A stretch of 64,000 nt of DNA from Citrus sinensis. Lineage: Eukaryota > Streptophyta > Magnoliopsida > Sapindales > Rutaceae. The stretch spans positions 37,225,001 to 37,289,000 of the forward strand of contig NC_068560.1 of assembly GCF_022201045.2 (NCBI RefSeq), given 5' to 3'. The notes beneath the pieces are model-generated. The model was not told where the DNA came from. It saw nothing but the letters and a program-made list of their open reading frames with translations, and did no database searches. The position numbers and the translations under genes are program-made. Positions 1 through 11,400 of the stretch are shown one piece after another (the stretch's first letter is position 1; every line of letters starts with the position of its first letter).

Positions 1-873
1 AGCCAACAAATACTCCTCTTTTGCCTCTCTATATCTCCCAAGAACATACAAACAATTCCCAGCTCTAAAATGTGGCCTAACATCTGTTGGTTGCAGTTCA
101 CAAGCCCTTTTAAAACTAACCAAAGCCTCTTTAAACAATTGGTGCTCGTACAAAACCCTACCAATAGCCATATGGCCATCAAAAGCTTCTTCTCTAGACC
201 TAGCCCCATCTGCTCTATTTCTCAAAACCCCCAATTCCTTAACAAAAACAGCATAATCATGTGTCGATTCTTCCCAAAATACCCTTTTTTCAGATATTTC
301 AGCTGACGTTCCCAATTCTCTAGACCACCCAGCGTCCGAAAAAGCATCAGAATTATCACCTTTCAATTTCCCATCTTTTGCTTGCTTCGCTTTCAGTCTC
401 TTCACCAGAATCTCCAAATCATCGACAATCTTCCACGTGTCATCAAACACTATCCCGTGATTGGGCGAAACCGCCCAAGCGGCCGTTCTTTGTTTCTTTT
501 GCGACGCAATTGCCCTCTCGTCAACAATTGATGACGAAGAAGCTTCAGAAACCATGGAGAGCCCTTTGTTTTCGTCCAAATTGAGCTCGAGGCCTAACGC
601 ATCGAAATCTCTGTCCACGTCACCAGCACCATCATCGTAGGTCCGTAACAAACCGTCGTAAGTTAAACCCTTCTCACCGTCGATGAACTCGCCGTAAGTA
701 CGGAATACTTCGTCGAGAATTGCGTTGATTTGTTCGTCGCTGAATTTGACTCTAGGGTTTACGGCCACCACTAAAGCCGCCATTTCTTCTCTATTAAGGC
801 CACCGTCGCGGTTCGTGTCAAATTGTTGAAAAATTCTCTTCACTTTCTCTGATCTGCTTCCTCTCGTAGCCAT
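1..873 (-). CDS. EF-hand plus TPR-repeat protein, N-terminal part (runs off left edge)
   Basis: The minus strand is open without a stop from the ATG at 873-871 to the window edge (291 codons), so the 3' part of the gene is missing. Residues 19-30 form a canonical 12-residue EF-hand loop (D-T-N-R-D-G-G-L-N-R-E-E), and a second EF-hand-like region lies near residues 45-75. The C-terminal end of what is visible (from about residue 240) reads as tetratricopeptide helices, with segments such as GHMAIGRVLYEH and ALVSFKRACELQP. This order matches the plant calcium-binding TPR protein family represented by Arabidopsis At1g05150/At2g32450, whose biochemical role is not established. The start is the first ATG after a T-rich leader and immediately precedes the conserved N terminus. 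The family assignment rests on recognition; the reading frame is directly visible. Confidence 0.9.
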   Translation of the reverse strand, partial: MATRGSRSEKVKRIFQQFDTNRDGGLNREEMAALVVAVNPRVKFSDEQINAILDEVFRTYGEFIDGEKGLTYDGLLRTYDDGAGDVDRDFDALGLELNLDENKGLSMVSEASSSSIVDERAIASQKKQRTAAWAVSPNHGIVFDDTWKIVDDLEILVKRLKAKQAKDGKLKGDNSDAFSDAGWSRELGTSAEISEKRVFWEESTHDYAVFVKELGVLRNRADGARSREEAFDGHMAIGRVLYEHQLFKEALVSFKRACELQPTDVRPHFRAGNCLYVLGRYREAKEEYLLA

Positions 874-2020
874 TTTTTTTTTTTTCTGTTTTTCTGGGGG
901 TCAGTTTGGTTTCTCAGTGTTTGTTTGAGAAAGAGGAATTAGTAGATAAGGGAATATAAGGAAAAGTTGATAAAAAGGCAAAGGGTGGTTACTTTGAGTT
1001 TAAAATTTGAAACCCTAATTCATTTCAATTGAGGTTTGTTTAATTGTTGGTGAGAATAATGATGATGATGGCTTTAATTTTGGGTTTTGTTGGATCTGAA
1101 TGAATTCTTAACGGCAAAAGTTAAAGAGTAGAAGAAGGGCGAGAGGACGGACTCTCATTCTTGCCCTTTTTTCTTTAATTTTAAATATATTTTTTTTCCC
1201 GTCTATCTGTGACTTCTGACTTGCATTGGCTGGGGGTTGATTGGGGGAGAAAAGTTGATGATTTGCCAGCTGGATTCAATGTGCATTGTTTTCCTAATCC
1301 CGATAACACACTTCCGTCTCCGTCAGGTTTTTAAACTTTCATTAGACCAGAATGGAATTTAAAATTTTTTTTTCTTCCTTTTCAAATCGTTATTTGAATG
1401 TTATGTAAATTACAAACAACCTTATTATAAAACCGCGATCAAAGCCCGGGAAAAATTGTACATATAAGCCTAGAAGCCCATGATTCAAGTCTAATCTAGA
1501 AAGTGACACTTTTAACACCCTTTCCCTTTCAATATCTTGATAAAAATTATTTTCTATTAAAATTACGTCAATAAATTTAGGTAGTTTTTATTTTTTTGTT
1601 TGAAATATAAATAGATCTTATTTTTTTTAAAGTCTAATTGGATCTTAATATGAAAATTTAAATGACATATTTATTTTTTAATATCTGAATATAAGTGAGA
1701 TCTTGTTTGTTTTTATAATAAAAAATATCGTAAACTTAATTTTTTTTAACATTTATATCCTAATAAATTAAAAAAAAAATTAGATTTTACAGTTTTAGAA
1801 ATGTGTTATTTTATAGAGATGTTTTTAGAATATAATATTTACTTCTCATTGAGTCATTTTTCCATTTATATAAAAGTCACAATAATTTATTTTTTCTATT
1901 TAGATATAAATATATAAAAAATCATATATAAGTTACAAAAAATAAATAAATAAAATTAAAAAAAGTCTGTAATTAATAAAATTTTATACTTTAGACGTTT
2001 AACAAACAACTTCTTAGGTT
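874..2020. other. Intergenic: promoter side of the TPR gene, then AT-rich spacer
   Basis: The stretch next to 874 is the 5' flank of the minus-strand TPR gene and starts with a T-run and a CT/GA-rich leader. From about 1300 onward it is very AT-rich with many A and T runs. I see no ORF with protein-like composition and no RNA gene. Confidence 0.6.
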
Positions 2021-2362
2021 CTGTTTGGTACAACTTTTCAAGTAGAGTTTTTTTAAATATAGTTTTTACCCAAAAATTTTTAGTTGTTTGGTTGTCAATA
2101 AAATTTTTTATTAAAAATTTATAAAATTACTTTAATAAGTAAATTTTTTAAAGTTATATTATAAAAAGAATAAAATAAAATAGTCAAATAAATAGATGAT
2201 ATTTTGACATTTAAAAAAAAAATTCAACCTCTACTAACAAAACCCAAAATTTGAGCTTTTACTAGTAGAGGCAAAATAATTTATTTAAGCTAAAAAAATT
2301 ATGATAAGAGTTTATGAGATTAAATAAACACTTATATTCTTTAAATAAGTCATACCAAACAG
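2021..2362. mobile_element. MITE-like element with CTGTTTGGTA termini
   Basis: The left end reads CTGTTTGGTACAACTTTT and the reverse complement of the right end reads CTGTTTGGTATGACTTAT, an imperfect terminal inverted repeat matching at 14 of 18 positions. The 342-bp interior is AT-rich with no coding potential. This size and structure fit a non-autonomous DNA transposon. No clean target-site duplication is visible, so the superfamily is not assigned. Confidence 0.5.
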
Positions 2363-3995
2363 TCTGTTAGTCTAATTAAATTGTCTATTTTTTCTCTATT
2401 AAAATTCTTCAAACAACATAAGTGTTATTTTTCAGCATGGCACTCATCAGTCGTCAACGATGACTTTTTTTTTTCTGTTTCTTTTTCTAAATCAACAATC
2501 AATGTATTTGATTTGTTCAACTTGTAAGGATCTATTTTTTTTTGCCTCCTTACTAATTAAATTATCTCAATAAGTGAAGGCTTTTAATTGGAAATTTTTT
2601 TAATAGTTTAAAACTAGAATATAAAATATGTTTGTTTTAATTGATTATTGGTATTCTAATCTTACTCAATTAGAGTTTGAATAGAAGGAGAAAAAAAAAA
2701 AGATAGTACGATTAGACTTAATTTGTCCTTAAATGTAGTTCTAGTGGGAAAAGGGTTTTATCAGAATATTAATTGGGTGTTAAAATCACTACTCATATAA
2801 AAAGTCATAAATAATAGTACTTCAATAATCACATATGGTAGAAAATTTTATATAGGTTTACCACCTCAACCTAATCTAAAAAAAGGTGATCCACAAAATA
2901 TTAGTGGCTAACCTTACCATCTCAATAGGTTAAGGTGTTGGACCAATCGCAAGTTTTAATGTCTCACAGAGATCATATTTATCATATAATTTTAAATTAA
3001 TAAATATTTAAATATCATAAATAAAATGGGATACTAATATTCTATGGAGTTAAATGTTAAAAGTAACAAATAAAAAAATTCATCTTCTTCTTAATTTATT
3101 TTTATATTTTAACGCCTCACAATGTGTCGAGTTTGTCCTTTTGAATAAAGTTTGGAATGAATATGCTTGACCTTAAATGAGCCCTCAGAAGTCTATAAGG
3201 CCAATTCTGACTTGGTGATTATCCATAATCATTCTTAAGAGTGAATGTCCTTACTTTTTAAAATCCAGATTCAAAAATTTTTAATATTATAAATGACTTT
3301 TACAATAGCGTGAGATCTTAAAACCTCATTTAAATTATTTTAACTCCATGTTTCGACATAAATATTAAGTTATTGATTTCAACCAATCAAACGTTAGATG
3401 TTCAAGTTAAAGTTGCGTTTTAATGATGACTATTCATCCATCAGTGAATTGTCCAAAATCAATAACTTAAATTTGCATCAAAATTTCAAGTTAAGAATTC
3501 AAGTTATAATATTTTCGATTTCCATTGTCTTAAACAATTTACATTTCTGTTAAATTAGGGGATAAAAAAACATTGATGTCGGATTGTGGAGGGATTCTTG
3601 ATGTTGCGTGTTTAATTAGTGATTAGCTATTATCTCTTTGTTGATGAAAAGCAGTCGCCATGAGATGTTTTCTGTGGCTTCAAGTTTTAAATATACTTAG
3701 TTATTGAGATATGATTATGAGTTACTAAAAAAAAAGAATTAAAAATTCGTAATTTTAGGAAATGTTCTTAAGGGTAAGTGGTATCCCAAACCAGAGCTAA
3801 AACATGATTACATGTTATATTATTACTTGGTGATCTGTACTCTGATGATACTATTTGAATTTTTGTGTATGTTGATAAGGCTGTCATTAAACGACAACGG
3901 CTTGACATTTCGTTTGTTTATCTTTGTTTAAGACCTCCAGTATTGCATGACCTCCCAAACGGCCAAACCTACTACGCCTAGTACTTCATGTATTC

Positions 3996-4027
3996 ATTAT
4001 TATTATTGTTGTTGTTGTTGTTGTTGT
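3996..4027. repeat. Compound ATT/TTG microsatellite
   Basis: A run of ATT units passes directly into about six TTG units. It creates a spurious poly-Cys/Tyr reading frame on the plus strand and is not coding. Confidence 0.85.
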
Positions 4028-4419
4028 TTTATATTTCAAAATTATTGTGAATTATTCAAAGACTATGTTCAGTTTAATAATGAATTAATTACTGAGCTTG
4101 CAAATATGTTTGCTATCTCTAGTCAATTTCAGCTCCAATGTTAGGTCTTCATCATCAATTGTATGAGGCAGTAGCAGTATCACCTTGGTATCTTGAGAAT
4201 TGGCCCTGTACTTGTTTTAGCTTTTCGCAGACACCCGACAACACAGAGCTGCAGTGTTGTGGACGTTACACTACTAAAGTGCAGCAAATATTTTAAAAGC
4301 CAGGTTGACTCCTAAATTATGACCGGCTAAAATTTTGTTGTGGAAGTTACACTGCTAAATATGTCACTAAGCTCCTATTAAATATAATAATATTACATAT
4401 ATTGGATACAGAACTCTTC

Positions 4420-4443
4420 TTTTTTTTTTTTTTTTTTTTTTTT
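4420..4443. repeat. Poly(T) tract
   Basis: An uninterrupted run of 24 T. It could be a relic of a retroposon tail read on the other strand, but no element body or target duplication is recognisable beside it. Confidence 0.8.
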
Positions 4444-4903
4444 ATAGAATATGCTGATGCTGTGATGATGAATAAAATTTCTGCCAATATTGAAGCACGA
4501 GTGATTCTCTTTTTTTCCAGTCCATGGTATAGGTAAAGGAAGAGAGGAGTTATTTTTAACTCAGATTTTTACTTAAAATTTTAACAGAAATTTTGTGTTA
4601 TTCATTAATTTTAATAATAGATATTAAAAGTCAAAATAATAATTAATTATGTCAATTCATCCGCCATTAAATTGGACGGGGCTAATGAGTAATGACTCCA
4701 ATTTGAGTCACAAATTTAAAGTGCTTCTCCCTTTTCAATGTATTATAGGTATTTTACTTTTTTTTTTTAAAAAAAACGATTATATACTATTTGCAGTTAA
4801 TTTATTCTTATATATATACAGCAATTGAATGTTCTAATAAGTACATTTCTATCCAAGTGGACGAAATGAATCCCTATTTGACGTGGAGTGACCGCTATGA
4901 AAC

Positions 4904-7303
4904 ATGATGACGAAGAATGCAGATTACCTCCCAACTCTAGCAAACCGTTATGCGTCGCAATTGCAACTCTGTGATCCTAGAAACCCTATCACATCGTCCC
5001 TTGCCCGCTCCGTCCATGCCCACATGATATCATCTGGGTTCAAGCCACGTGGGCATATAATCAACCGTCTGATCGATATATATTGTAAATCATTAAATTT
5101 GGTATATGCACGGAAACTGTTCGACGAAATTCCCCAGCCGGACATCGTAGCAAGAACAACGTTAATTGCCGCATATTCTGCTTCAGACAATGTAAAGCTG
5201 GCTCGCGAGATGTTTAATAAAACCCCATTAAAAATGCGAGATACTGTTTTCTATAATGCGATGATCACTGCATACTCGCATAATAGTAACGGTCATGCTG
5301 CCATTGAACTGTTTCGTGATATGAGGCGTGATGATGTTAAGCCTGATAATTTTACTTTTACGAGCGTGCTTAGTGCCTTGGCGCTTATAGTAGAAGAAGA
5401 AAAGCAGTGCATGCAAATGCATTGCACAGTGGTGAAGTCCGGAACAGGCCTTTTTACTTCTGTTCTGAATGCACTTATATCTGTCTACGTTAAGTGTGTG
5501 TCTTCGCCATTTGTTTCATCACGGTCTTTGATGGGAGCAGCTAGGAGAGTGTTTGATGAGATGCCCGAGAGAGATGAGTTGTCATGGACAACAATGATGA
5601 CGGGGTATGTGAAGAATGATTATCTTGATGCAGCCCGCGAGTTTCTTGATGGGATGAGTGAAAATGTGGGTGTTGCTTGGAATGCGTTAATTTCAGGCTA
5701 TGTGCATCGTGAATTGTATCAAGAAGCTTTGGAAATGTTTAGGAAGATGCTTATGTTGGGAATTCAGTTGGATGAGTTTACATACACAACTGTCATTAGC
5801 GCTTGCGCTAATTCTGGATTATTTCGGCTTGGAAAGCAAGTGCATGCTTACTTATTGAGGACTGAGGCTAAGCCTACGCCAGAGTTTTCATTACCTGTGA
5901 ATAATGCTCTTGTTACACTTTACTGGAAATGTGGTAAAGTTAATGAGGCACGAGATATTTTCAATCAGATGCCAGAGAGAGACCTTGTTTCCTGGAATGC
6001 TATTTTGTCAGCCTATGTGAGTGCTGGGCTCATTGATGAAGCTAAATCCCTTTTTGAGGCAATGAGGGAGAGGAATCTTTTGTCGTGGACTGTCATGATA
6101 TCTGGATTAGCACAAAATGGGTATGGGGAAGAAGGTTTGAAGTTGTTTAGTCAGATGAGATTAGAGGGTTTTAAACCATGTGATTATGCATTTGCGGGAG
6201 CAATTACTTCTTGTGCAGGGCTTGGAGCATTGGAGAATGGACGCCAGCTCCATGCTCAACTTGTTCATTCTGGGTATGATTCAAGCCTCTCAGCAGGAAA
6301 TGCATTGATAACCATGTATGCAAGATGTGGTGTTGTTGAGGCAGCCAACTGCGTTTTCAATACAATGCCTAATGTGGACTCAGTATCTTGGAATGCTATG
6401 ATTGCAGCTCTGGGGCAGCATGGAAATGGTGCTCGAGCAATAGAACTTTACGAGCAGATGTTGAAAGAAGGCATATTACCAGACCGGATAACTTTCCTCA
6501 CAGTTCTCTCTGCCTGTAACCATGCAGGCTTAGTCAAAGAAGGACGCCGTTATTTTGAAACAATGCATGGCCCTTATGGTATACCTCCTGGTGAAGATCA
6601 TTATGCCCGATTTATTGATTTGTTGTGTCGAGCTGGAAAATTCTCTGAAGCAAAAGATGTGATTGATTCACTGCCATTCAAACCCAGTGCACCAATTTGG
6701 GAGGCTCTTCTTGCTGGCTGTCGCATTCATGGAAACATTGATTTGGGGATTCAAGCAGCAGAACAACTTTTTCAGCTGATGCCACACCATGCTGGGACAT
6801 ATGTACTTTTGTCAAATATGTATGCAAATTTGGGGAGATGGGATGATGCAGCTAGAGTTCGGAAATCAATGAGGGACAGAGGGGTAAAGAAAGAGCCTGG
6901 TTGTAGTTGGATAGAGGTCGACAACAAGGTCCATGTATTTTTGGTTGATGACACTGCGCATCCTGAGGCGCAAGCAGTTTACAAATATCTCGAGCAATTG
7001 GTTTTGGAGATGAGAAAACTAGGTTATGTCCCGGACACGAAGTTTGTGTTGCATGATATGGAATCTGACCAAAAGGAATATGCCTTGTCTACACACAGCG
7101 AGAAGCTTGCAGTTGCATTTGGGCTAATGAAGCTTCCCGGTGGTGCCACAGTTAGGGTATTAAAGAACCTTAGGATCTGTGGTGACTGTCACAATGCATT
7201 CAAGTTCATGTCAAAAGTGGTAGGGAGAGAGATAGTTGTGAGAGACGGAAAGAGATTTCATCATTTTAGGGATGGCAAATGCTCCTGCGGTGATTACTGG
7301 TAG
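4904..7303 (+). CDS. DYW-class pentatricopeptide repeat (PPR) protein, organellar RNA editing factor
   Basis: This intronless 799-residue protein has tandem PLS-type PPR motifs from about residue 35 to 600 (for example the VSWNAMIAALGQHGNGARAI type), then E/E+ motifs with the PGCSWIEV signature, and a complete DYW domain. The deaminase-like zinc residues are present: HSEKLA from His731, CGDCH with Cys759, Cys762 and His763, and the terminal CSCGDYW. PLS-DYW proteins bind organellar transcripts and carry out C-to-U editing; that role is known for the family, and the target site cannot be read from the sequence. Overall it resembles Arabidopsis At1g25360. Two ATGs are adjacent (4904 and 4907); the first is used. 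The N terminus lacks an obvious classic transit peptide, so mitochondrion versus plastid is undecided. The frame is intact, with no truncation. Confidence 0.93.
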   Translation: MMTKNADYLPTLANRYASQLQLCDPRNPITSSLARSVHAHMISSGFKPRGHIINRLIDIYCKSLNLVYARKLFDEIPQPDIVARTTLIAAYSASDNVKLAREMFNKTPLKMRDTVFYNAMITAYSHNSNGHAAIELFRDMRRDDVKPDNFTFTSVLSALALIVEEEKQCMQMHCTVVKSGTGLFTSVLNALISVYVKCVSSPFVSSRSLMGAARRVFDEMPERDELSWTTMMTGYVKNDYLDAAREFLDGMSENVGVAWNALISGYVHRELYQEALEMFRKMLMLGIQLDEFTYTTVISACANSGLFRLGKQVHAYLLRTEAKPTPEFSLPVNNALVTLYWKCGKVNEARDIFNQMPERDLVSWNAILSAYVSAGLIDEAKSLFEAMRERNLLSWTVMISGLAQNGYGEEGLKLFSQMRLEGFKPCDYAFAGAITSCAGLGALENGRQLHAQLVHSGYDSSLSAGNALITMYARCGVVEAANCVFNTMPNVDSVSWNAMIAALGQHGNGARAIELYEQMLKEGILPDRITFLTVLSACNHAGLVKEGRRYFETMHGPYGIPPGEDHYARFIDLLCRAGKFSEAKDVIDSLPFKPSAPIWEALLAGCRIHGNIDLGIQAAEQLFQLMPHHAGTYVLLSNMYANLGRWDDAARVRKSMRDRGVKKEPGCSWIEVDNKVHVFLVDDTAHPEAQAVYKYLEQLVLEMRKLGYVPDTKFVLHDMESDQKEYALSTHSEKLAVAFGLMKLPGGATVRVLKNLRICGDCHNAFKFMSKVVGREIVVRDGKRFHHFRDGKCSCGDYW

Positions 7304-8230
7304 GCATTAGATTCTGTTGAGCTTTAGGGGCATTTCCATTACACGTCGATACGGCTATGGTAAATTTTTCAAGAGGAGCCATGCCATTGCATACAATTTT
7401 TTTATACAAACAACAGATGAGCTATGAGACTTATTTATGGTACTTGTAGGAAACATGATGGTTGCTTCAGAGTCTCAGATTGATGTCTCCATTGGAGTAT
7501 CTTGGAAAATGCATTAATAATATGATATAACTAGCAAGCACTGAAAAAATTACAGCAAAAACATTTGTTTAATTCAACAGTGTTGATTCTTTGTATATAA
7601 GTGGTTTCTGAGATCAGAGCTGCTAATATCACGTTCAAATATAAGAAATTGTGGATCAATATAAAGTTTGACACAGCAACTTTCTCGGTCCATTGATCCA
7701 TTTTTCTATTCTTTTAATTGGCAAAAATGTATGTATTCGAATGCTCTTACACTTATTCATAAATTGAGCATAATTGAATGGCTTAACCCCACAAATATAA
7801 GGCAGCTAAATAAAATGCGCAGCGCTCTGGGCATTCTGGTCTCCAAATTTATTTTAATAATTTACAGCCAAGAGCAAGAGGGGTGGTAGACTGTAGACTG
7901 CGCGAATAAAATACGGGGGAATTAATAAGGTTAAAATGGTAAATCAAGAGCCTGTATTAGTTAGTTAGTCTGGCGGTTATATTTCAATGGTCGTTACCTA
8001 TTCCAAATCAGCAAGAGAGAAGCTGGCATTTGGTTTGTCTTCTCTTTCTCTCATCTTTCTGCCAAGACACAGAGAAAGGGAGAGAGAGAGAGAGTCAATT
8101 TTAGTTGAATTTCCTCTGATTTTACGGTACTTAATTTTGACAAATCAATTTTAACAAGTGCATTTCATCTTTTTGCTTTCTTAGATACCCGTGTAAATTA
8201 TCCTCCATCTCCATTGAAGCAGCATTTTCT
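7304..8230. other. Intergenic: PPR 3' flank and kinesin promoter
   Basis: About 930 bp between two plus-strand genes. The first half is the PPR 3' flank. The second half is the kinesin promoter and leader, with a GA-rich tract at about 8076-8094 and CT-rich sequence before it. No additional gene is seen. Confidence 0.6.
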
Positions 8231-8231
8231 C

Positions 8232-8332
8232 GTAAGCACCTCCCCTTCATTTTACCAAGTTAAAAAGTTCCAGTTTCCCATTTAATCTTCTTGTTTGCTC
8301 TTGCATCTGATCCATTTATATACCCTGTACAG
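8232..8332 (+). other. Possible 5'UTR intron of the kinesin gene
   Basis: A GTAAGC donor at 8232 and a TGTACAG acceptor ending at 8332 enclose 101 bp of T-rich sequence upstream of the kinesin ATG. The spacing and composition fit a leader intron. There is no transcript evidence, so this is only a candidate. Confidence 0.4.
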
Positions 8333-8372
8333 GACAATTCTATCGTTCGAAAATTCATTTCAATATTCTTTG

Positions 8373-8377
8373 AACGG
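8373..8377 (+). promoter_or_regulatory. AACGG core, possible mitosis-specific activator (MSA-like) site
   Basis: The pentamer AACGG lies about 100 bp before the kinesin start codon. Plant G2/M genes, including NACK kinesins, are often driven by MYB3R factors through MSA elements with this core. A single five-base match is weak, and here it would fall in the leader. Confidence 0.2.
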
Positions 8378-8474
8378 AATAAGGATCGGTGTATGGTGTT
8401 TATGGAATTTAGTTTTTGTTTGTGAAGAAAATCAAGTTATAAGAGAGAGGGGGTAAGAGTAAGACGGGGGGCCA

Positions 8475-11400
8475 ATGGGCGGAGAGGAGGTGATTCCTGA
8501 GGAAACTCAGGGCCTGTCTCTGACCGCTGGCCAAGAAGAAAGAATCTTAGTTTTTGTTAGATTGAGGCCTTTGAATGAGAAAGAATATGCAAGGAACGAT
8601 GTTTCAGATTGGGAATGCATAAATAACAACTCCATCGTTTTCAAGAACAGCTTACTTGAGCGTTCCGTGTACCCGCCTGCCTATACTTTTGGTACGCAAG
8701 AACAGCTCTGTGTTATGAATTTTGTGATATATATGAGCATTTTCTCAGTCGACCTCATTTTGATTTTCATTCTTAATTGCATCTCAAACTCCAATTTCTC
8801 CTTTGAATTTCATTCATTGAAATGTGTTGTAGCTCAATTCAGGATTTTTATTTCGGACCAGTTGTTTGATTTATGAAGTAGTTAATTGTTTCGGACTTAT
8901 ATTGATATTGTGGTTCATAACATACATATATGTATTTTTTTTTTGGGTCAATTTGCTGGGAATAGACAGAGTATTTGGGTGTGAATGCCCCACAAGGCAA
9001 GTATACGAAGAAGCAGCAAAAGAAGTTACCCTTTCTGTAGTCAATGGCATTAACTGTGAGTTATCTCCTTTTCATTCCTTTTCTGCCTGTTGATTTCTAT
9101 TACCACATGCTTCATTGATTGATTGATTTATTTATTTATTTATTTTTGTGTGAAATATATTGCCAGCGACCTTTTTTGCATATGGGCAAACAAGTAGTGG
9201 AAAGACATATACAATGGGCGGAATTACAGAAAATGCTATTCAAGATATATATGATTACATAGACACGGTAAATGAAATATACTTTGTATTATTGAAGTCT
9301 ATCAGAATCTTGCACTCTTAACACGGAAATGGGCTTTTACTTCTTGTCTATATTTCAGCATCAAGAACGTGAATTTGTGTTGAAGTTCTCTGCCATGGAG
9401 ATTTACAATGAATCTGTTAGGGATCTCCTCAGCACAGATTCTACTCCACTTCGACTCCTCGATGATCCAGAGGTGACTGCCATTATTTGTTTTTTTAATT
9501 TGGTCAGAATGTTGCTTTGGGTATGTTTTTTTTTTTAGTTGGGACAGACGGAGTAACACTCTCACTTCAACAGAAAGGGACTGTTGTTGAGAGGCTTACT
9601 GAGGAGACGCTGACAGACATGAGCCATCTGATGGAACTCCTTGCCGTCTGTGAAGGTAAGACATTTTTAGTATCACATCAATGCTTGTTCGGCTTTCAGG
9701 TGATAACTTCTTTAATTTTTTTTTTTTGCCTCATTATTGCAGCTCAAAGGCAGATAGGAGAAACCGCTTTGAATGAAACCAGCTCGAGATCCCATCAAAT
9801 TTTGCGATTGGTATGCACAACATAATACATTATCCAACATGCACAATTTTTTTTTTTTTTATGTTGTTTTCTTTTTCAAATGATGCATTTTTGCAGACAA
9901 TAGAAAGTTCTGCTCGTGAATATTTAGGTGCTGGCAATTCAAGCATTCTGTCAGCCAGTGTGGTATGTTAAAAGCTTTTCTCTTTCAAAATATTATACGA
10001 ACATGGCAGCAGCAGCTACTTCAAATTTCATATAATGAAAGGGAAATTCAATTTGATTTTTTCACCTAGAACTTTGTTGATCTTGCGGGGAGTGAGCGAG
10101 CATCTCAAACATTAAATGCTGGTGCAAGATTGAAAGAAGGTTCCCACATTAATCGAAGTTTGTTGACACTGGGAACTGTAATTCGCAAATTAAGGTTGAA
10201 GAATTGTTTTATATTGGCTTTGAATTCTTTTACTATAATTGGCATTTACAATGTTTACTAATTGCTTCAACATTGGGATTGTTTGAGAATGGTCTCAAAT
10301 TTGAGGCAAATGTTATGCAGCTTGCCTAGAAAAGACTAACACAACATTTCTTCTAATCTTCCATTTGGGCCCGATTTGTTCTTTTATTGCAAACACAATT
10401 CTTCCATTTTTGACAATTTACTCCCATGATTGGATGCAGCAAGGGAAGAAATGCACACATTCCTTACAGAGATTCTAAGCTGACTAGGATTCTACAGAAT
10501 TCCTTAGGGGGCAATGCCAGAACAGCCATCATTTGCACTATGAGCCCCGCTCGCAGTCATGTTGAGCAATCAAGAAATACTCTCTTGTTTGCAAGCTGTG
10601 CTAAAGAGGTGGCAACCAACGCACAGGTCAATGTGGTAATGTCAGATAAGGCATTGGTAAAGCAACTACAAAAGGAGTTGGCTAGACTGGAGAATGAGAT
10701 GAAGAACTTACAATCCACCCCCAAGAAATGTGACTTTACGTTGCTGAAAGAGAAAGAACAAGTTATTGAAGAGATGGATAGACAGATAAGAGAGTTGACC
10801 AAGGAACGTGATCTTGCTAAATCCCGAGTTGACAATTTGCTACAATCAATTGGAGAAGAAGATCAACGATCGAGATTAGATGAATATTCAGAAGTAGAAT
10901 CATCAGATATATACAATCCTGTACATTCGGACGTAGGACTTGAAACATACAAAACATCTAAGAATATTGACAATTCTCAGCTGGATAACAGCTCTCCTAA
11001 ATTTTTTCACCTTTCTGAGAATCAAGAAGACAATTCTCTGCTGGATAACAGTACTCCTAAATTTGTTGGGCTCGATCCATGTCAAGGCTGGGATGACATC
11101 ACTAGAAAAATTGATGAAGATTCTGAAGATACCTGCAAAGAAGTTCGATGCATTGAAATGGAGGCCTCAACCCTTAACAGGAAAAGTGAATCTGATGTTG
11201 GGAAATTTCCAATGACAGGAGCCATGGAAGAGGCTGCATTTTCACCTCCCAGTCAGAAAGTTAGAAGTATTGTAATGGAAGAATCAAGCATGGAGAGGAA
11301 AACAGGCTCTGATGTCTTTTCACCTGGGCCCGAGGAAAAAGAAAGGAGATCATCTATGACAAAAGCCACGTACGAGGCTTCAGAACTATCCCCTCGGGGA

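Larger units (their letters stand above)
2363..4903. other. AT-rich intergenic spacer upstream of the PPR gene
   Basis: About 2.5 kb with low-complexity A/T runs and no supported gene. It contains an ATT-to-TTG microsatellite near 3996 and a 24-nt T run near 4420. The last few hundred bases are the presumed promoter of the PPR gene. Confidence 0.6.

Noticed and set aside
3947-4144. Cys/Tyr-rich 65-residue ORF
   Set aside because: It is generated by translating an ATT/TTG microsatellite; the remainder has no protein-like features.
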